The position numbers were made by a program, and so were the translations under genes. From contig NC_080070.1 in the NCBI RefSeq assembly GCF_949987535.1, positions 14,637,770 to 14,701,769 on the forward strand: a stretch of 64,000 bases of DNA. The letters run 5' to 3'. The notes beneath the pieces were generated by a model. The model searched no databases, had not been told where the DNA came from, and saw nothing but the letters and a program-made list of their open reading frames with translations. The stretch is from Balaenoptera acutorostrata. Its lineage: Eukaryota; Chordata; Mammalia; Artiodactyla; Balaenopteridae. Positions 47,499 to 58,935 of this stretch are shown here, piece after piece; position 1 is the first letter of the stretch; each line of letters opens with the position of its first letter.

Positions 47499-47676
47499 GT
47501 GGCCATTAGTGATGTGCATAAAATACACAGTGTTTTATGCAGGGACAGGAGGGGCAGAGGGGAGAGTGATGGGGCCAGGACACGTGGAGGCTTGACGTCC
47601 CTGGTAAATATCTTAGCTAATCTATTAGAGTCTAGCCATCAATGTAGTGTGGCCATTAATGATGTGCATAAAATAC
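47499..47676. repeat. Pair of 28-base direct repeats 150 bases apart
   Basis: GTGGCCATTAGTGATGTGCA plus the next eight bases at 47499-47526 recur with one change at 47649-47676. The intervening sequence is not repeated. Confidence 0.85.
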
Positions 47677-49234
47677 TGAGTAAAAGTCCAGTTGCAGAGA
47701 ACATGTGCAGTCTAATGTTTATGAATTTGAAGGGCATAAATGAAAACAGCTGGCTTTTCCAACATTCTCCGTCTTCACTTCTGGGAACTGTTTCTTTAGA
47801 AGGTTATCTCTCGACCCTACACTTCCACCTCCATCCCAGGCCACGAGGGCGGGCCTGATAAACACGTGGCCAAGGAGAGGGGCCCTGTGCTTTGGGGTTT
47901 AATGCTCTGTGGGTTGCCATCTGGAGATTCTTAATTGTCATTATCTTTGAATTTGTGTTTTGGGAGTAGAGTCTGAGGGGACCATGGAGCATGCGCTGGG
48001 GGCTTGGAGCCTCGCCCACGAGTGGTCCCACCTTGGCCGCCTCCCCAGGGTGGGTTCTCAGCTGCCTGCTGTCTTGCCCCAATGCCTGGGGCCCAGCCCG
48101 GCCGCCCGTCTCCGCTTTGCCCTTTGACCACTGTTGCCCTCCAGCCCCGGCAGAGGCCTGGGCTCAGGCACAGAGAGGGTAGGAATGGGGTGCATTCACC
48201 CTGAAGCATCTCGGGGTGGGCACATGTCAACCGTCCCTGCCCCGGGCTGGAAGCACCATGGCTGTGTCGGCCCGGGCAAGCCTCTGCCCACCCCTGGTCC
48301 AGGTACAACACGTGTCCTGGCACAGAGGTTTAAAGATCTCTGAGGGTCACAGCCTACTGTGGGTTGGGGGCTGGGCCTGTGGGAAGGGGGGACGCCTGGC
48401 TCCGCTTTCCTAGACCCTGCCCCAGGGTTCATGGGCCTGGCGGCTGGCAGGAGAGGTCAGGGCTCCTGGGTACCGGTGAGGGCCCGACTCTCCCAGCCCA
48501 TCCCGTGTTCCCACCCCCCAGGGCGAGCCCCCCTGGGGAAGCCTGGTGCACCCTCTCATCCCCCCAGTCATCAATAGTTTGGTTTGTCTTTGTCTCTTCT
48601 GGCCTGTGAGTCACGAAATACAAATTATGTAATTCAGTGATTCCGCATGTGCGTTAAATGCTCTGATAGTAACATTTAAAACTGTGGCGTTGCATGATCC
48701 AGAGATGAGTGGTAAAATTCATGCTAATAATGTAAAATTTAGAGTTTTCTTTACTTAGACTGGTATTAAATAGAATATTAAAAAAACCACTGTGATAATT
48801 TGAGAGATGAAAGAAGATAGGAAGAACTTTTATATGTACTGTTAATGGCACTTTCCCCTGCTTTTTTCATTTTGCCTCAGGTCCGACAAATTATATAGTC
48901 AGCCCTGCAGGCCACGGTTGATTGGACCAAGAGTGGGCCTCTGATGTGAGGACACCAGCCTGGACATTTGGACCTGAGACAGAGGAAAAAGGAGTTTTTC
49001 TCCAGCAGGTGGAAGCTGAACACGGGTGAGTTATGATCTGTTGGTGGCCATGTTCTGCCTTGTGGATTAATGAGCAGCAAACACGTTTGCCATGAGAAAG
49101 AAGCAATGAGTTAGATGTGTGGAGAAGCAGAGGCGAAAGACAGAGACCGTTTCCTGGTGTCCTGATTGCCATCTGCTCCTGGCAAGTAGCCCTGTGGGTG
49201 GCATCTCAGTACTCTTCCAGTAAGTTCCCTTTTT

Positions 49235-49523
49235 TATTTTTTATAAAATTTATTTATTTTTGGGTGTGTTGGGTCTTTGTTTCTGTGCGAGGGCTTTCTC
49301 TAGTTGTGGCAAGCGGGGGCCACTCTTCATCGCGGTGCGCGGGCCTCTCACTATCGCGGCCTCTCTTGTTGGGGAGCACAGGCTCCAGATGCACAGGCTC
49401 AGTAATTGTGGCTCACGGGCCTAGTTGCTCCACGGCATGTGGGATCCTCCCAGACCAGGGCTCGAACCCGTGTCCCCTGCATTGGCAGGCAGATTCTCAA
49501 CCACCGCGCCACCAGGGAAGCCC
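49235..49523 (-). mobile_element. Long CHR-type SINE with target-site duplication
   Basis: Antisense SINE with head 'cgccaccagggaagccc' and GC-rich body. The duplication taagttccc(t/a)tttt is at 49221-49234 and 49524-49537. Confidence 0.95.
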
Positions 49524-49894
49524 TAAGTTCCCATTTTTGACCTAACTTAGTGACAGCTGAATTCTGTTACCTGCAACCAAAGGAGTCTTAACAAATGCAG
49601 AAATGTAAAACAAAACAAAACAAAACAGTGGTACTGTGCACCAAAATATAGAACTATCAATATATCTCAAAAAGAAAAAGAAACCAGATCTGGGAGTAGC
49701 ATCCCTAATGAGTCAATGGTATTGGTTCCTCAAACAAAATTGGCTGGGAAGCTGTCAGTACTTGAAAGAGAACTTTTAAAGCTAGGCCAAGGGAAATATG
49801 TATTATAAAGTCAAGTCTTCATTTATTTTCCCCGGATGAACTTTTCACCACTTCTTAGCTTTGGGCTCAAGATACACATGTCAATATCAGCGTG

Positions 49895-50045
49895 CTGGTC
49901 CAGCAGTTCTTGATGTGGTCGAATATTAGAAGTGACCAGGTGGCTTTTAATATATAAGCCCTGCCCCCCGGGGGTTTGATTGTTGGTCTAAGGTGGGGGC
50001 CTGGGTACTAGTTCTGTGCAGCCAAGGGCGTGAGACCACTGCATA
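49895..50045. mobile_element. hAT-Charlie-like DNA transposon relic (possible)
   Basis: Diverged text resembling nonautonomous hAT-Charlie elements: 'gaccaggtggcttttaatat', 'gggtttgattgttggtctaa' and 'gtgagaccactgc' at the end. Confidence 0.45.
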
Positions 50046-50379
50046 AGTCTGTCTGTCTGACCTGCCCCAGTGATCCTCTCTGCTGGAGGCATGGATGGAT
50101 GGGGTCAGGGAAGGCTCAGGCCTCTACGTTTTAACCAGATCCAGGTGAGGCAATGCAATTCAAGTCCCCACTCACTCACACACCAGTTCACCCCTGGGGA
50201 CCTGTTTTTGCCCGCCTATAGTTCTTTCAGGAAAATCCGGGATGGGGGGGGGGTCCTGCACCAATCCTGCCAGCAGAGGGCAGCAAGCGTATGGCAAATG
50301 GAGACTCCCTGCGAGGCTGGGCTCCTGCTCAGAATCACAAACTGAACCCAAAAGGACCTTGGAAATCTTGAATCCAAAT

Positions 50380-50475
50380 TCTTCATTATAGCGATGAGCA
50401 ACGTGAGACCCAGAGAGGAGAGGCTGTGAGCTCAAAGTCACACAGATAGAATGTGGAGTAGAAAAGCCAACCCCT
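50380..50475 (-). mobile_element. MIR SINE relic
   Basis: Reverse-complement MIR words 'gtgagacccagagaggagag' and 'gctcaaagtcacacagatag'. Confidence 0.65.
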
Positions 50476-50934
50476 CAGTGAACACCCACTGGTGTCAGGT
50501 GCTGGGCTGCGTGTTTGGGATCCCAGAATGAGTAAGCCTCTGCTCTGTGGGGAAACAGACTTCTGAGCAAGTCATTGTGCTGAACGTGGGTCATGTTACA
50601 GAAGGGGCTTCTGGGGGGAGCGGGAGAAGCTGTCCTGCGTGGGAGCTCATTTGTTACTTATTCATTCAACTGCAGAGTTGGTGCCTGCTGTTGACCAGGC
50701 GCTGTGCTAGCACCGACGTGTTCTCGGATAGGTTACAGTCTGTCTCAGGATGCAAACCAGGGCTGCAGGTTACAGAGTGGTGAGCACAGGTGCTGTGGGG
50801 GAGCAGACAAGGGACACACATCCCGGCGTTTGGGATCGGGGAAGCTGCCAGGAGGAAGTGATGTCTAAACGGGGATATTTATGATGAATAAGAAAGGCCA
50901 GTGAAAAGTAGGTGGGCTTGTTTGGGTGCTGGTT

Positions 50935-51700
50935 CAAACAAACCCCATCTAAAAACAGAATTATGACTCAATCATGGGACCTTGGACCCTGAGTGGATAT
51001 TTGGTGCACTTAGGAAATTATGGTTCATTCGGTTTTTACTGTGAGGATAGTATGGTGGTCATGTTTTGTTTTGTTTTGTTTTGCTTTTTTTAAAGCATTA
51101 AAAAAATTTTTAAATTTATTTTTGGCTGCTTTGGGTCTTTGTTGCAGCTCGCAGGCTTTCTCTAGTTGCAGCGAGCGGGGGCTACTCTTCGTTGCGGTGC
51201 GCGGGCTTCTCATTGTGGTGGCTTCTCTTGTTGTGGAGCACGGGCTCTAGGCGCGCGGGCTTCAGTAGTTGTGGCACGTGGGCTCAGTAGTTGTGGCTCG
51301 TGGGCTCAGTAGTTGTGGCTCGTGGGCTCTAGAGCGCAGGCTCAGTAGCCGTGGCGCACGGGCTTAGTTGCTCCGCGGCATGTGGGATCTTCCCGGACCA
51401 GGGCTCGAGCCCCTGTCCCCTGCATTGGCAGGCGGATTCTTAACCACTGCGCCACCAGGGAAGCCCCTGGTTGTCAAGTTTTAGAAAAGAGCCCTTTTCT
51501 TTTAGAGATATATACTGAAATGTTTGCAGATGACATGTATACTATGTCTGGGATTTTTTAAACAATGGCAGTGGGGGAGGGTGGGGAAACCGGAGGGGCC
51601 ATAGCTGCCATTTGTTGAAGCTGAGTGATGGGTACAAAGGTTCTCAGCTATTCTGACAATTTGTACAGGTTAAAGTTTTCCTTCATGAAAAGTTAAGGTG
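50935..51700 (+). mobile_element. L1M 3' UTR split by a SINE
   Basis: Old sense-oriented L1 3' UTR: 'aaattatggttcattcggtt' before the SINE, and 'cttttagagatatatactga' and 'tgatgggtacaaaggttctc' after it. The host text continues across 51075-51465 once the SINE is removed. Confidence 0.65.
51090..51465 (-). mobile_element. Long CHR-type SINE
   Basis: Antisense element with head 'gcgccaccagggaagcccct' and three near-identical 'tagttgtggctcgtgggctc' units in the body. Flanking 'tggtggtcatgtttt' (51053-51067) and 'ctggttgtcaagtttt' (51466-51481) are probably a decayed target duplication. The (TTTTG)n patch at 51064-51085 belongs to its tail. Confidence 0.9.
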
Positions 51701-51714
51701 CTATAGCCAAGTGA

Positions 51715-51800
51715 GATTTCTTCTAGCTATGATAGGCTATTTCAAAAATCAATCAACGTGATCCACTACATCGGCAGGCTAAAAAAGAAAATGATGTAAT
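51715..51800 (+). mobile_element. L1 ORF2 scrap
   Basis: 'aatcaatcaacgtgatccac' and 'tacatcggcaggctaaaaaa' match L1 ORF2 wording in sense orientation. Confidence 0.5.
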
Positions 51801-53009
51801 CTTGTAATTTGAGAAAGAAAAAGAAAGATACCTATATAGTAGAACTAAATCTGTATTAGTGGTTACTTTCTCCTTGGTGGAAGAAATATAAATTATTTTC
51901 CTCATGCTTTTTAAAAAAATCAGTTTAACTGGAATAACTATTAACTGCTATTCTGAAAAAATAAAATTTGAAAATACAAATTTAAAAAAATGTAAGGTGT
52001 TAAAAAGAAATTGAAATAGCAATAGTGTGTGGAAGAGCCCATGTAAAGACTGTGAGATGTGTTAAAGAATTAAAAATGGTTGTGTCAGGCTGGCTGACTG
52101 GGAGAGCTGCTGTTCTGGGGCATCTTGGAGGATGGAGAGCAGCGCTCCAGGCGCAGGAGAGAGAAAGGCCTCTGTGCAGGGCGACCTGGGCCGGGGCAGA
52201 CGCGAGTGAATGCGGGGCGCGTGGTACCTGATGGGGGATGTGGCCGTCAAGAAATGAAATGGAAAAGGTAGGTGTGCTGTATGCGTGCTGCATGTTTTTC
52301 TTTGCCGTCTAGCAAAACTAACACTTAAAAATGGGGGTGGGAGTGGAATTTATTTGAAGTGAAAAAGGGAAAGAAAGGGAAGTTTAGTCAAGAAAGTGCT
52401 TTTCCTTGGAAGAAAAGGCTGGTGAGCTCACCCCAGATGTTTAAATAGAAGTCGACATATTTAGAGGCAGGGAGCACATTTCATCATGAGGCCCTCTGTT
52501 TCTACATTTTAAACTATCCTGTAAGGATGTGTCAAGGAGGAAAGCAATTATACAATCCTATAGAATTCACTTCAGCTGGGACCGATTCTGTAAAACAAGT
52601 AACTGTACTCTTAGAAGGTTGAAAATAATATTTAATATTGGGAAATACTGACTAACTCTTAAATATTGGGGAAAATAGAAGCAAAAAAAGCAAACGGAAT
52701 CTTTGTCTTGTGGTTTATGTTCTCAATCCAGAGTTCTTTAATTTTCAGGGAGACTTTTTCATCTATATTTGATTTTTCAGTGGGCAGTCACTGCTAATTT
52801 TGTTTCTAAGTTTCTTGGTCTCTTAGTCTTTCTATCATTTAGTTTAGGCTCTATAAACCAATATTTAAATGCAGCAGCTAAACCTGATGGTTAAGGGAAC
52901 TCTATGGAAAAATCTACTGATAAATACTTTTAAGTAGGAAATATTGCCCTTGCCTATTAATCTCACTTTGCTACATTTGGATTTTTGTGTACCATTTTCT
53001 CTGCAAGTT

Positions 53010-53036
53010 ACACACAGACACACACACACACACACT
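53010..53036. repeat. (CA)n microsatellite
   Basis: CA-dominated run with one GA interruption. A shorter CA run occurs at 53997-54009. Confidence 0.9.
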
Positions 53037-54119
53037 GAATCACTCACACCTACACGTACACCTCACACTGGGTGTGTGCTGGTATGGAGTCTAAATGAGA
53101 AAAAGAAAATTAAAATTTCATTGCTTTCAAAAAGATTTTTCCTGGAGGTTCAGGGACCTAATAGAAAAATTAATATTTTCTTATTTTCCTAAAGGAAATA
53201 GAAGTGGGGGGGGGCCTCAGTTTTGTTCCTCCCAAGAAGTAGCAGTATCAGATAGTATTGCTAAGTGCTCACCTGCACGTGCTGGACTTGGTGTTGCATG
53301 CAGTGGGCGGGGTCATGTCTGCCCTCAGCTGCCCACTAGAAGCTGGGAACTTGCAGCCCCATGAGACTTGGGGTTCCAGCCGAGGGACAGCGGGGGCAAG
53401 ACAGCCGCGGGGAAAAATCGAGGTTTCCACTTGCACTCCTTCTCTGGGGAACACAGACTATAAGATGAAACCCTACCGTGGAAAACCTGGCAACTCTCGC
53501 TTTGCCCTTTTGCCCACTGACCCGGGAGAAAAGCCTGCAGTCCCCGGGCCTGGGCTCTTCACAGACCATTTCTTAAACTGGGGTGCTGGGGTCCTTCCAG
53601 CTCTGACTCTTCAGCTTTGACATCCATAGATGTTCTGAGTGAGTTGTTTCAGGCCTGGAGCAAGAAGCAATGGGGGAAGGGGGTGGGGTGGGGCGTCCCG
53701 AGAGGGATGGCATGCGGCGGGTTCCTTTCTCTCAACATGGCTGGCTTGCCTAGCCAATGCCCAGACAGTCCTGTGTGCTGGTGTAAAGAATGTGGCAGAT
53801 TTAGATGTAGATGGGCATCCCTACCTTAGAAAAGGTAATTAAGAGAGTGTGTATGGCATCTATTTATATCCACTTTCAAAGGAATGAGACAGAGCCCATA
53901 TCACATAAACACAGGGATTATTCCAGGTGCTCTTGTACTCTGAGGCCCAGGCCATTAAGGGATTAGGCAAGGAGATGTAATGAAAGAACATGAAGCACAC
54001 ACACACACCACGGTGTCAGCCCTCCCCGCCAACGGCCCTGGGTTCAGCTTTGTTGATGCAGGAATTCCTGTCTGCAGAGATCTATGATAACAATGGGACT
54101 TCCCCTCCTGCAGTACTGT

Positions 54120-54310
54120 ACTGCCTTCTGAAGGATTTTTACATCCCTTATACCATTTGGTCCTCATAACTGCACTGTGAAGCAGGTAGGGCATTTTTGT
54201 TGCCTATTTTATAGATGAAGAAAACAGACTCAGAGAGGTTAGTGGCTCGTCCAAGGTCACACAGCTAGTACATGGCAGAGTCAGAACCAAACCCAGATCT
54301 TCAGATTCCA
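54120..54310 (-). mobile_element. MIR SINE relic
   Basis: Near-complete reverse-complement MIR: 'atttggtcctcataactgca', 'attttatagatgaagaaaac', 'ccaaggtcacacagctagta'. Confidence 0.88.
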
Positions 54311-54404
54311 AGGATTTTCCATCATGCGTTGCTGCCTAAACCACCCTCCCTCTCTCCTTTTATCCCCCCTCTACCCTCCCTTCATTCCTCCCTTACTTTC
54401 CTCT

Positions 54405-55110
54405 GTACATTTTCTGGAAGAATAACATGCACACAGAAAAATAGAACACAAACAAAGTGTAGTGCTCAGTGAATTTTCACAAAGCACACCTGTGTCACCA
54501 GCATCCAGATCAAGACGCAAAATATTTCCAGCCCTCAGAAGTGCCCGCATGACCCCTTCCGGTCATAGCCCCCCAAAAGGAACCATTATCCTGACTTCTA
54601 ACACAAGAGGTTATCTTGCCTTTTAAAAAGGTTTACGTAAATGGAACATCCAGTACGATGGCTTTTGCACCTGCTTTCTTGTGTTCACTGCTGTGTCTTT
54701 GAGACTCATCGGTGGTGTGGTGTGAGTTGCAGTGTGTCCATTCCACATCTGTTCGTACTTCCAGCTGTGGATGGACATTTGCGTTGTCCCCAGTTTGGGG
54801 GCCATTATGAATAAAGCGGGACATTCTTGTATATGGCTTTCAGTGAACGTAAGTCACGTTTCTGTTGGGTATGTACCTAGGAGTGGAATTGCTGGGTCAC
54901 AGGGGATGTGTGTGGTCAGCTTTAGTAGACACTGTGAACAGTTTACAAACTGGTGTGTGTACTGCCTAAATTTTAACGGTGAATTAGTTGAAAGGCAGCT
55001 CGTTGACACCCCTGTCCCCTCTATTTACTGTCATTGTGGGTTCCTCCCTTCCTCCCTCTGCCCACCGCCTCCAGTGTGCTGGAATGTAACCACCATCTCT
55101 ATTTCAGGAA
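54405..55110 (-). mobile_element. Old L1 fragment, antisense
   Basis: Antisense L1 3' UTR and ORF2 text: 'ctcagtgaattttcacaaag', 'ggccattatgaataaagcgg' and 'ggagtggaattgctgggtca'. Confidence 0.75.
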
Positions 55111-55599
55111 AAGGTTGAGAGAAAAAATAGTGTATTATTTTGGGAGCTGCGTTATGTATTCCTATAGTGTGTATGGCGGGGTGGGGGGGGGGTTGGTGAT
55201 AGGAACAAATAAGACACATCTAATTACCTAATTTTAAAATTGTCTCAATTACCAGACATAAGCCCTCATAAGCATAAAACACGTTCCCAAATCAACTAGA
55301 TTCGAGTTTTTGAATTATCTGCTGTCTTGTAATATTTAGGATTCGGTTCTCTCCATTAGCATGGATCGTCCACAGTTGATTATATGTGATGTTTAAAGAA
55401 ATAACCCCCTAAGTAAACGATAGTTAAAACACCCAGCCCGTTTTCTGCACTGGAGAGAGAGTGTATGGCATTAATTTGCAGATAAATATTTTTTGTTCAC
55501 TCCTCAGATAGACGTCAAGTACCTGACAGGCACTTAGCCGAGTGCTGGGGGAGAGGAAAAAAGGGAAAGGGGCGATACGATAGAGTCCCATACCTACAA

Positions 55600-56660
55600 C
55601 TTATTATGTGTTCGGGAAACCATCTACTTGTTCAAAGATTTGTTATTTTGGTGAGAGGGAGCGACCGAAGGTTTTTGATGAGTAGAGGTAACATACTGAA
55701 AATGGTATTTTGTGATCTGATATTGACATGGAGGGATATTTGGAAGAGTTGGGGGAATAGGGCAATAAAGCAGGAGATGACAGCAGGAGTCCAGGCAAAA
55801 GTGATGAGGTCTGATGAGTTGTCAGCTGTCAGAACGGGAAAAGGGGTTGAAAGAGGGGAGCAATGCAAGCCTTGAGTCTCCCTCTCGGCTGTTCCCTGCT
55901 GATGCTTGGGCCCCACTTAGAAATATTCCGTTTTAATTGGTCTGGACGGGGCACAGGAATTAGTGTGGTTGTAAAAGCTTCCAAGGTAATTCTCTGAGTA
56001 ATATCCAGAGTCATTGGTAGAAAGGAGGACTCACCGGCGAGGTGAATCTCTGGATATAAGGGGTCAGGGAATGAAGACCTAAAAGCGATTCCCAGGTTTC
56101 ATCCCTGTGGGGCTGGAAGAAAGATGGAGACAGGACCGACCTGGGTAAGGCTGCCCTCCTGCAGGAGGCGCTCGGCCTTGGCAGGCCGGTGCTGGGGGCC
56201 CCAGCAGGGGCTGGCGTCCAGTTCAGCCCACAGAGATGAGCGAGTGCTCTGGGATGGAGGTAGGAGAGGAAAGCACGGAGCTGAGCACCGAACCGTGAGG
56301 GCTGCCTGGGGGAAGGTGGCAGAGGGACAGGAAAGGCCATTGCGTCGGTCAACTGGAGGAGGGAAGTGAGGCCAAAGCCAGCATCCATGGGGTCAACGGA
56401 TGGGCAGGGAGAGAGGGATGGAGCCAGAGGGAGTGAGGCGGGACTGACATGCTTCTGTGAGTCACACTGAACGAATTCAGGAGAACAGAGCCAACCAAGG
56501 GGAGAAATGAGGGCATTGTCACCTGTCTGAGTGGCAGGCACGTGACAAAGGAAAAGGATGTAGGTGCTGAGGATGGAATCAGGCCCAACAGTAAGCCCCA
56601 GAGAGAAAGATTTTGACTGGACATACAGAAGAATTTTCAAATGACTTGCACGTGACAATA
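55600..56660. repeat. Probable L2-related purine-rich relic
   Basis: Scattered L2-like words such as 'gtccaggcaaaagtgatgag' and 'gattttgactggacatacag'. It hosts a 219-codon antisense frame that I do not regard as a gene. Confidence 0.35.
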
Positions 56661-58080
56661 AAGCAGGCAAGCCCCATGCCCACTGGAGATTTTCAAAAGC
56701 TGTTATTGAGCATCGGCAAAGGTCGCTGTAGGATATTTATGGATCCCTCGTCAACAGGAGGTGGATGACTCCATGGTGCCCTCCATGTCTGGGATGGTCT
56801 GACGCATCATGCCTGCGCCCTGGCCCACCCAGGGACAGCCTGTGACATCAGATCCCCGTCACTCTGCCAGGCCGAGGAAATGTCACGTGAAGGTGGAGAG
56901 CGAGTGGTCAGCTTGCTCTCTTTATCCCCCTGGCACAGCCCCCAGCATCCCATCCCTCATTCCTGTGTGCATCTTGGTTGATAATTCAGTCTAAAAGCCA
57001 GAGTCCAGGTCACTTACTGTTTGGGGAAATGGTAAACAAAGATAAGAGCTTTAAGCACTGGAATTTATTTTTCATCCACTTGGCCTAAAAGCAACTGCGT
57101 GTTAAATTTAGAAGGCTGCTTCCAGACCCCTCCCTGCCCTCCCGTTTCCTGCCGCCTTTTTCCCGCCTATGCTCAGAATATAGTCTTGCTGACCATGGAA
57201 TCTAAATGTATTCGTAAAGCCCAGGAGTCTTGCGAGGCTGCCTGCCTGGATATTTATAAAATGTGTCCTCTGAGGGCCTCGGGTAGTGGGCTCTGCTCAG
57301 CATCCCACCAGCAGCCATGTCCACCTAGATGTTCACCCGAGCGCCCTCCCCAGGCAGGGCCTGGTGCTTCTGCCTCGCACTGCCAGGAGGTGAGGTGCTC
57401 CCTGGGGAAGACGCCACATTTTCAGCAGACCACCTTACAATTTTTTTTTTTTTTTACAAAGGTCTCCCTCACGCCTGGGAATCTATAATGGAACAGTTCT
57501 CTTTTCTATGTAGGTTATACCCCTCTACAACCAACTCCAAGAACCTGTAGAAATCCTTTTGTTGGCCTGGAATTCTGTTGTATTGAATATTGTTGGAAAT
57601 AAATGAGCCATTGTCTGGGCTGAGAATTTTCTGGTTAGATAGAGATCGCCACTGTGATGCGATTTATTGTAGCAGGATTTTTTTTTTTTCCCCCAGCTCG
57701 CTCATTTTAAATTCTCTGTTGCCTGCTCAGTCCATTTTTACAGCTCAGGATGTAAGCGGGGAGGGCTAGGCCTGAGCCAAAATAAATAAAGAAATAGAAG
57801 AAGAAAAAAAATCTCCTTTCCCAAGAACGATATCCAGAGGCTTTAAGTGGCGTTTGGTACCAGATTGTAACAAATGCAGGAAGTGAGGTGTATCTGTTGG
57901 CCAGTTTTGGGGAAAGGAGAGTCACCCAGTGCTCTGAGCTGACCCATGACTGGGAGAAAAGAGCAGAGACTTGGAAGTGACATGAGTTGAACCTTCCCAT
58001 TGTTCCATTCAACAGCCACAGCCCAGAGAGGTGAGGTGACCTGCCCTCACTTTTGCCCACACAGAAATTCTCACTTAATT

Positions 58081-58210
58081 GTGTTTTTTTTTTTTTTTTG
58101 GCCATGCCACACGGCTTGTGAGATCTTAGTTCCCTGACAAGGGATTGAACCTGGGCCTTCGGCAGTGAAAGCGCCAAGTCCTAACCACTGGACTGCCAGG
58201 GAAGTCCTCC
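58081..58210 (-). mobile_element. Short CHR-family SINE with target-site duplication
   Basis: Antisense short element with poly-T, 'ggccatgccacacggcttgt' and 'accactggactgccagggaa'. The flanking duplication is ctcacttaatt (58070-58080) and ctcacttatt (58211-58220). Confidence 0.92.
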
Positions 58211-58384
58211 CTCACTTATTACTCTTTAAAAAATCCATTAAACCAGCTCAGCTTTAAAATAAACCCAACTCTAGTGAAGAGTACGTTTTAAAGTTATAAA
58301 AAAAGTCTAAAGAGCAATTTACTCTTTTTTAAATAATGAACTCCTGAGATTTTGAATTGTAAACAGGGAAGAGTGGAGATGTGG

Positions 58385-58520
58385 AATTCATCAGATGTAG
58401 CTGGAAGACAGTGAGCAAGTTATTAAAGCCATGCCGACATTCAGTTTGCTCATCTGTAAAATGGGGAGAAACCACACCTTGAGGGCTGTAGTGAGGATTC
58501 CTCGTAAGTGCCATATAGGG
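58385..58520 (+). mobile_element. MIR SINE relic
   Basis: MIR words 'ttgctcatctgtaaaatggg' and 'gtgaggattcctcgtaagtg'. Confidence 0.75.
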
Positions 58521-58819
58521 GGTTTTCTTAGGAAGTTCGGTTTGTAACCCTTCTGCTTTGGGACACGCGTGACCCTGTGAGCAGAAGCTGCAAGCCAGGA
58601 GTCATCCCAGGAGAGGTGGAAACAGTTGTGCCGATGAGAATTAAGAATTTAGTGGGGGCCGCCTTGGGGGAGATGCTGGTGAGAAGTCCCCACTCCTGTC
58701 ATCAGAGGAGGGAGAAACTGGAAGATAAACCCTAGAACATGCAGCAGGGGCTACAGCTGAGCTGCGGCTGGTCCTTGGAGACCCACCTCAACTCTTCCCT
58801 CTGCCAAGAACCGAGCTGA

Positions 58820-58935
58820 GCACCTCCCCATCATCTGGTCCGGTCCTCACAAGATCCCACTTTGCACAGGAAGAGACGGGGTTTCTGGAGCTCAGATGGC
58901 TTGCCCAAGGCCACACGACCAGGCCCTGGGAGAGC
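58820..58935 (-). mobile_element. MIR SINE relic
   Basis: Reverse-complement MIR words 'tggtccggtcctcacaagat' and 'atggcttgcccaaggccaca'. Confidence 0.65.

Noticed and set aside
51064..51085. TTTTG repeats as a regulatory motif
   Set aside because: Simple repeat next to a SINE tail and L1 3' UTR, with no support for function.
56011..56670. 219-codon - strand frame in the TBXAS1 intron
   Set aside because: No P450 or other family features, low-complexity Ser/Pro/Leu content, and probable L2-related sequence. It does not match any TBXAS1 exon.
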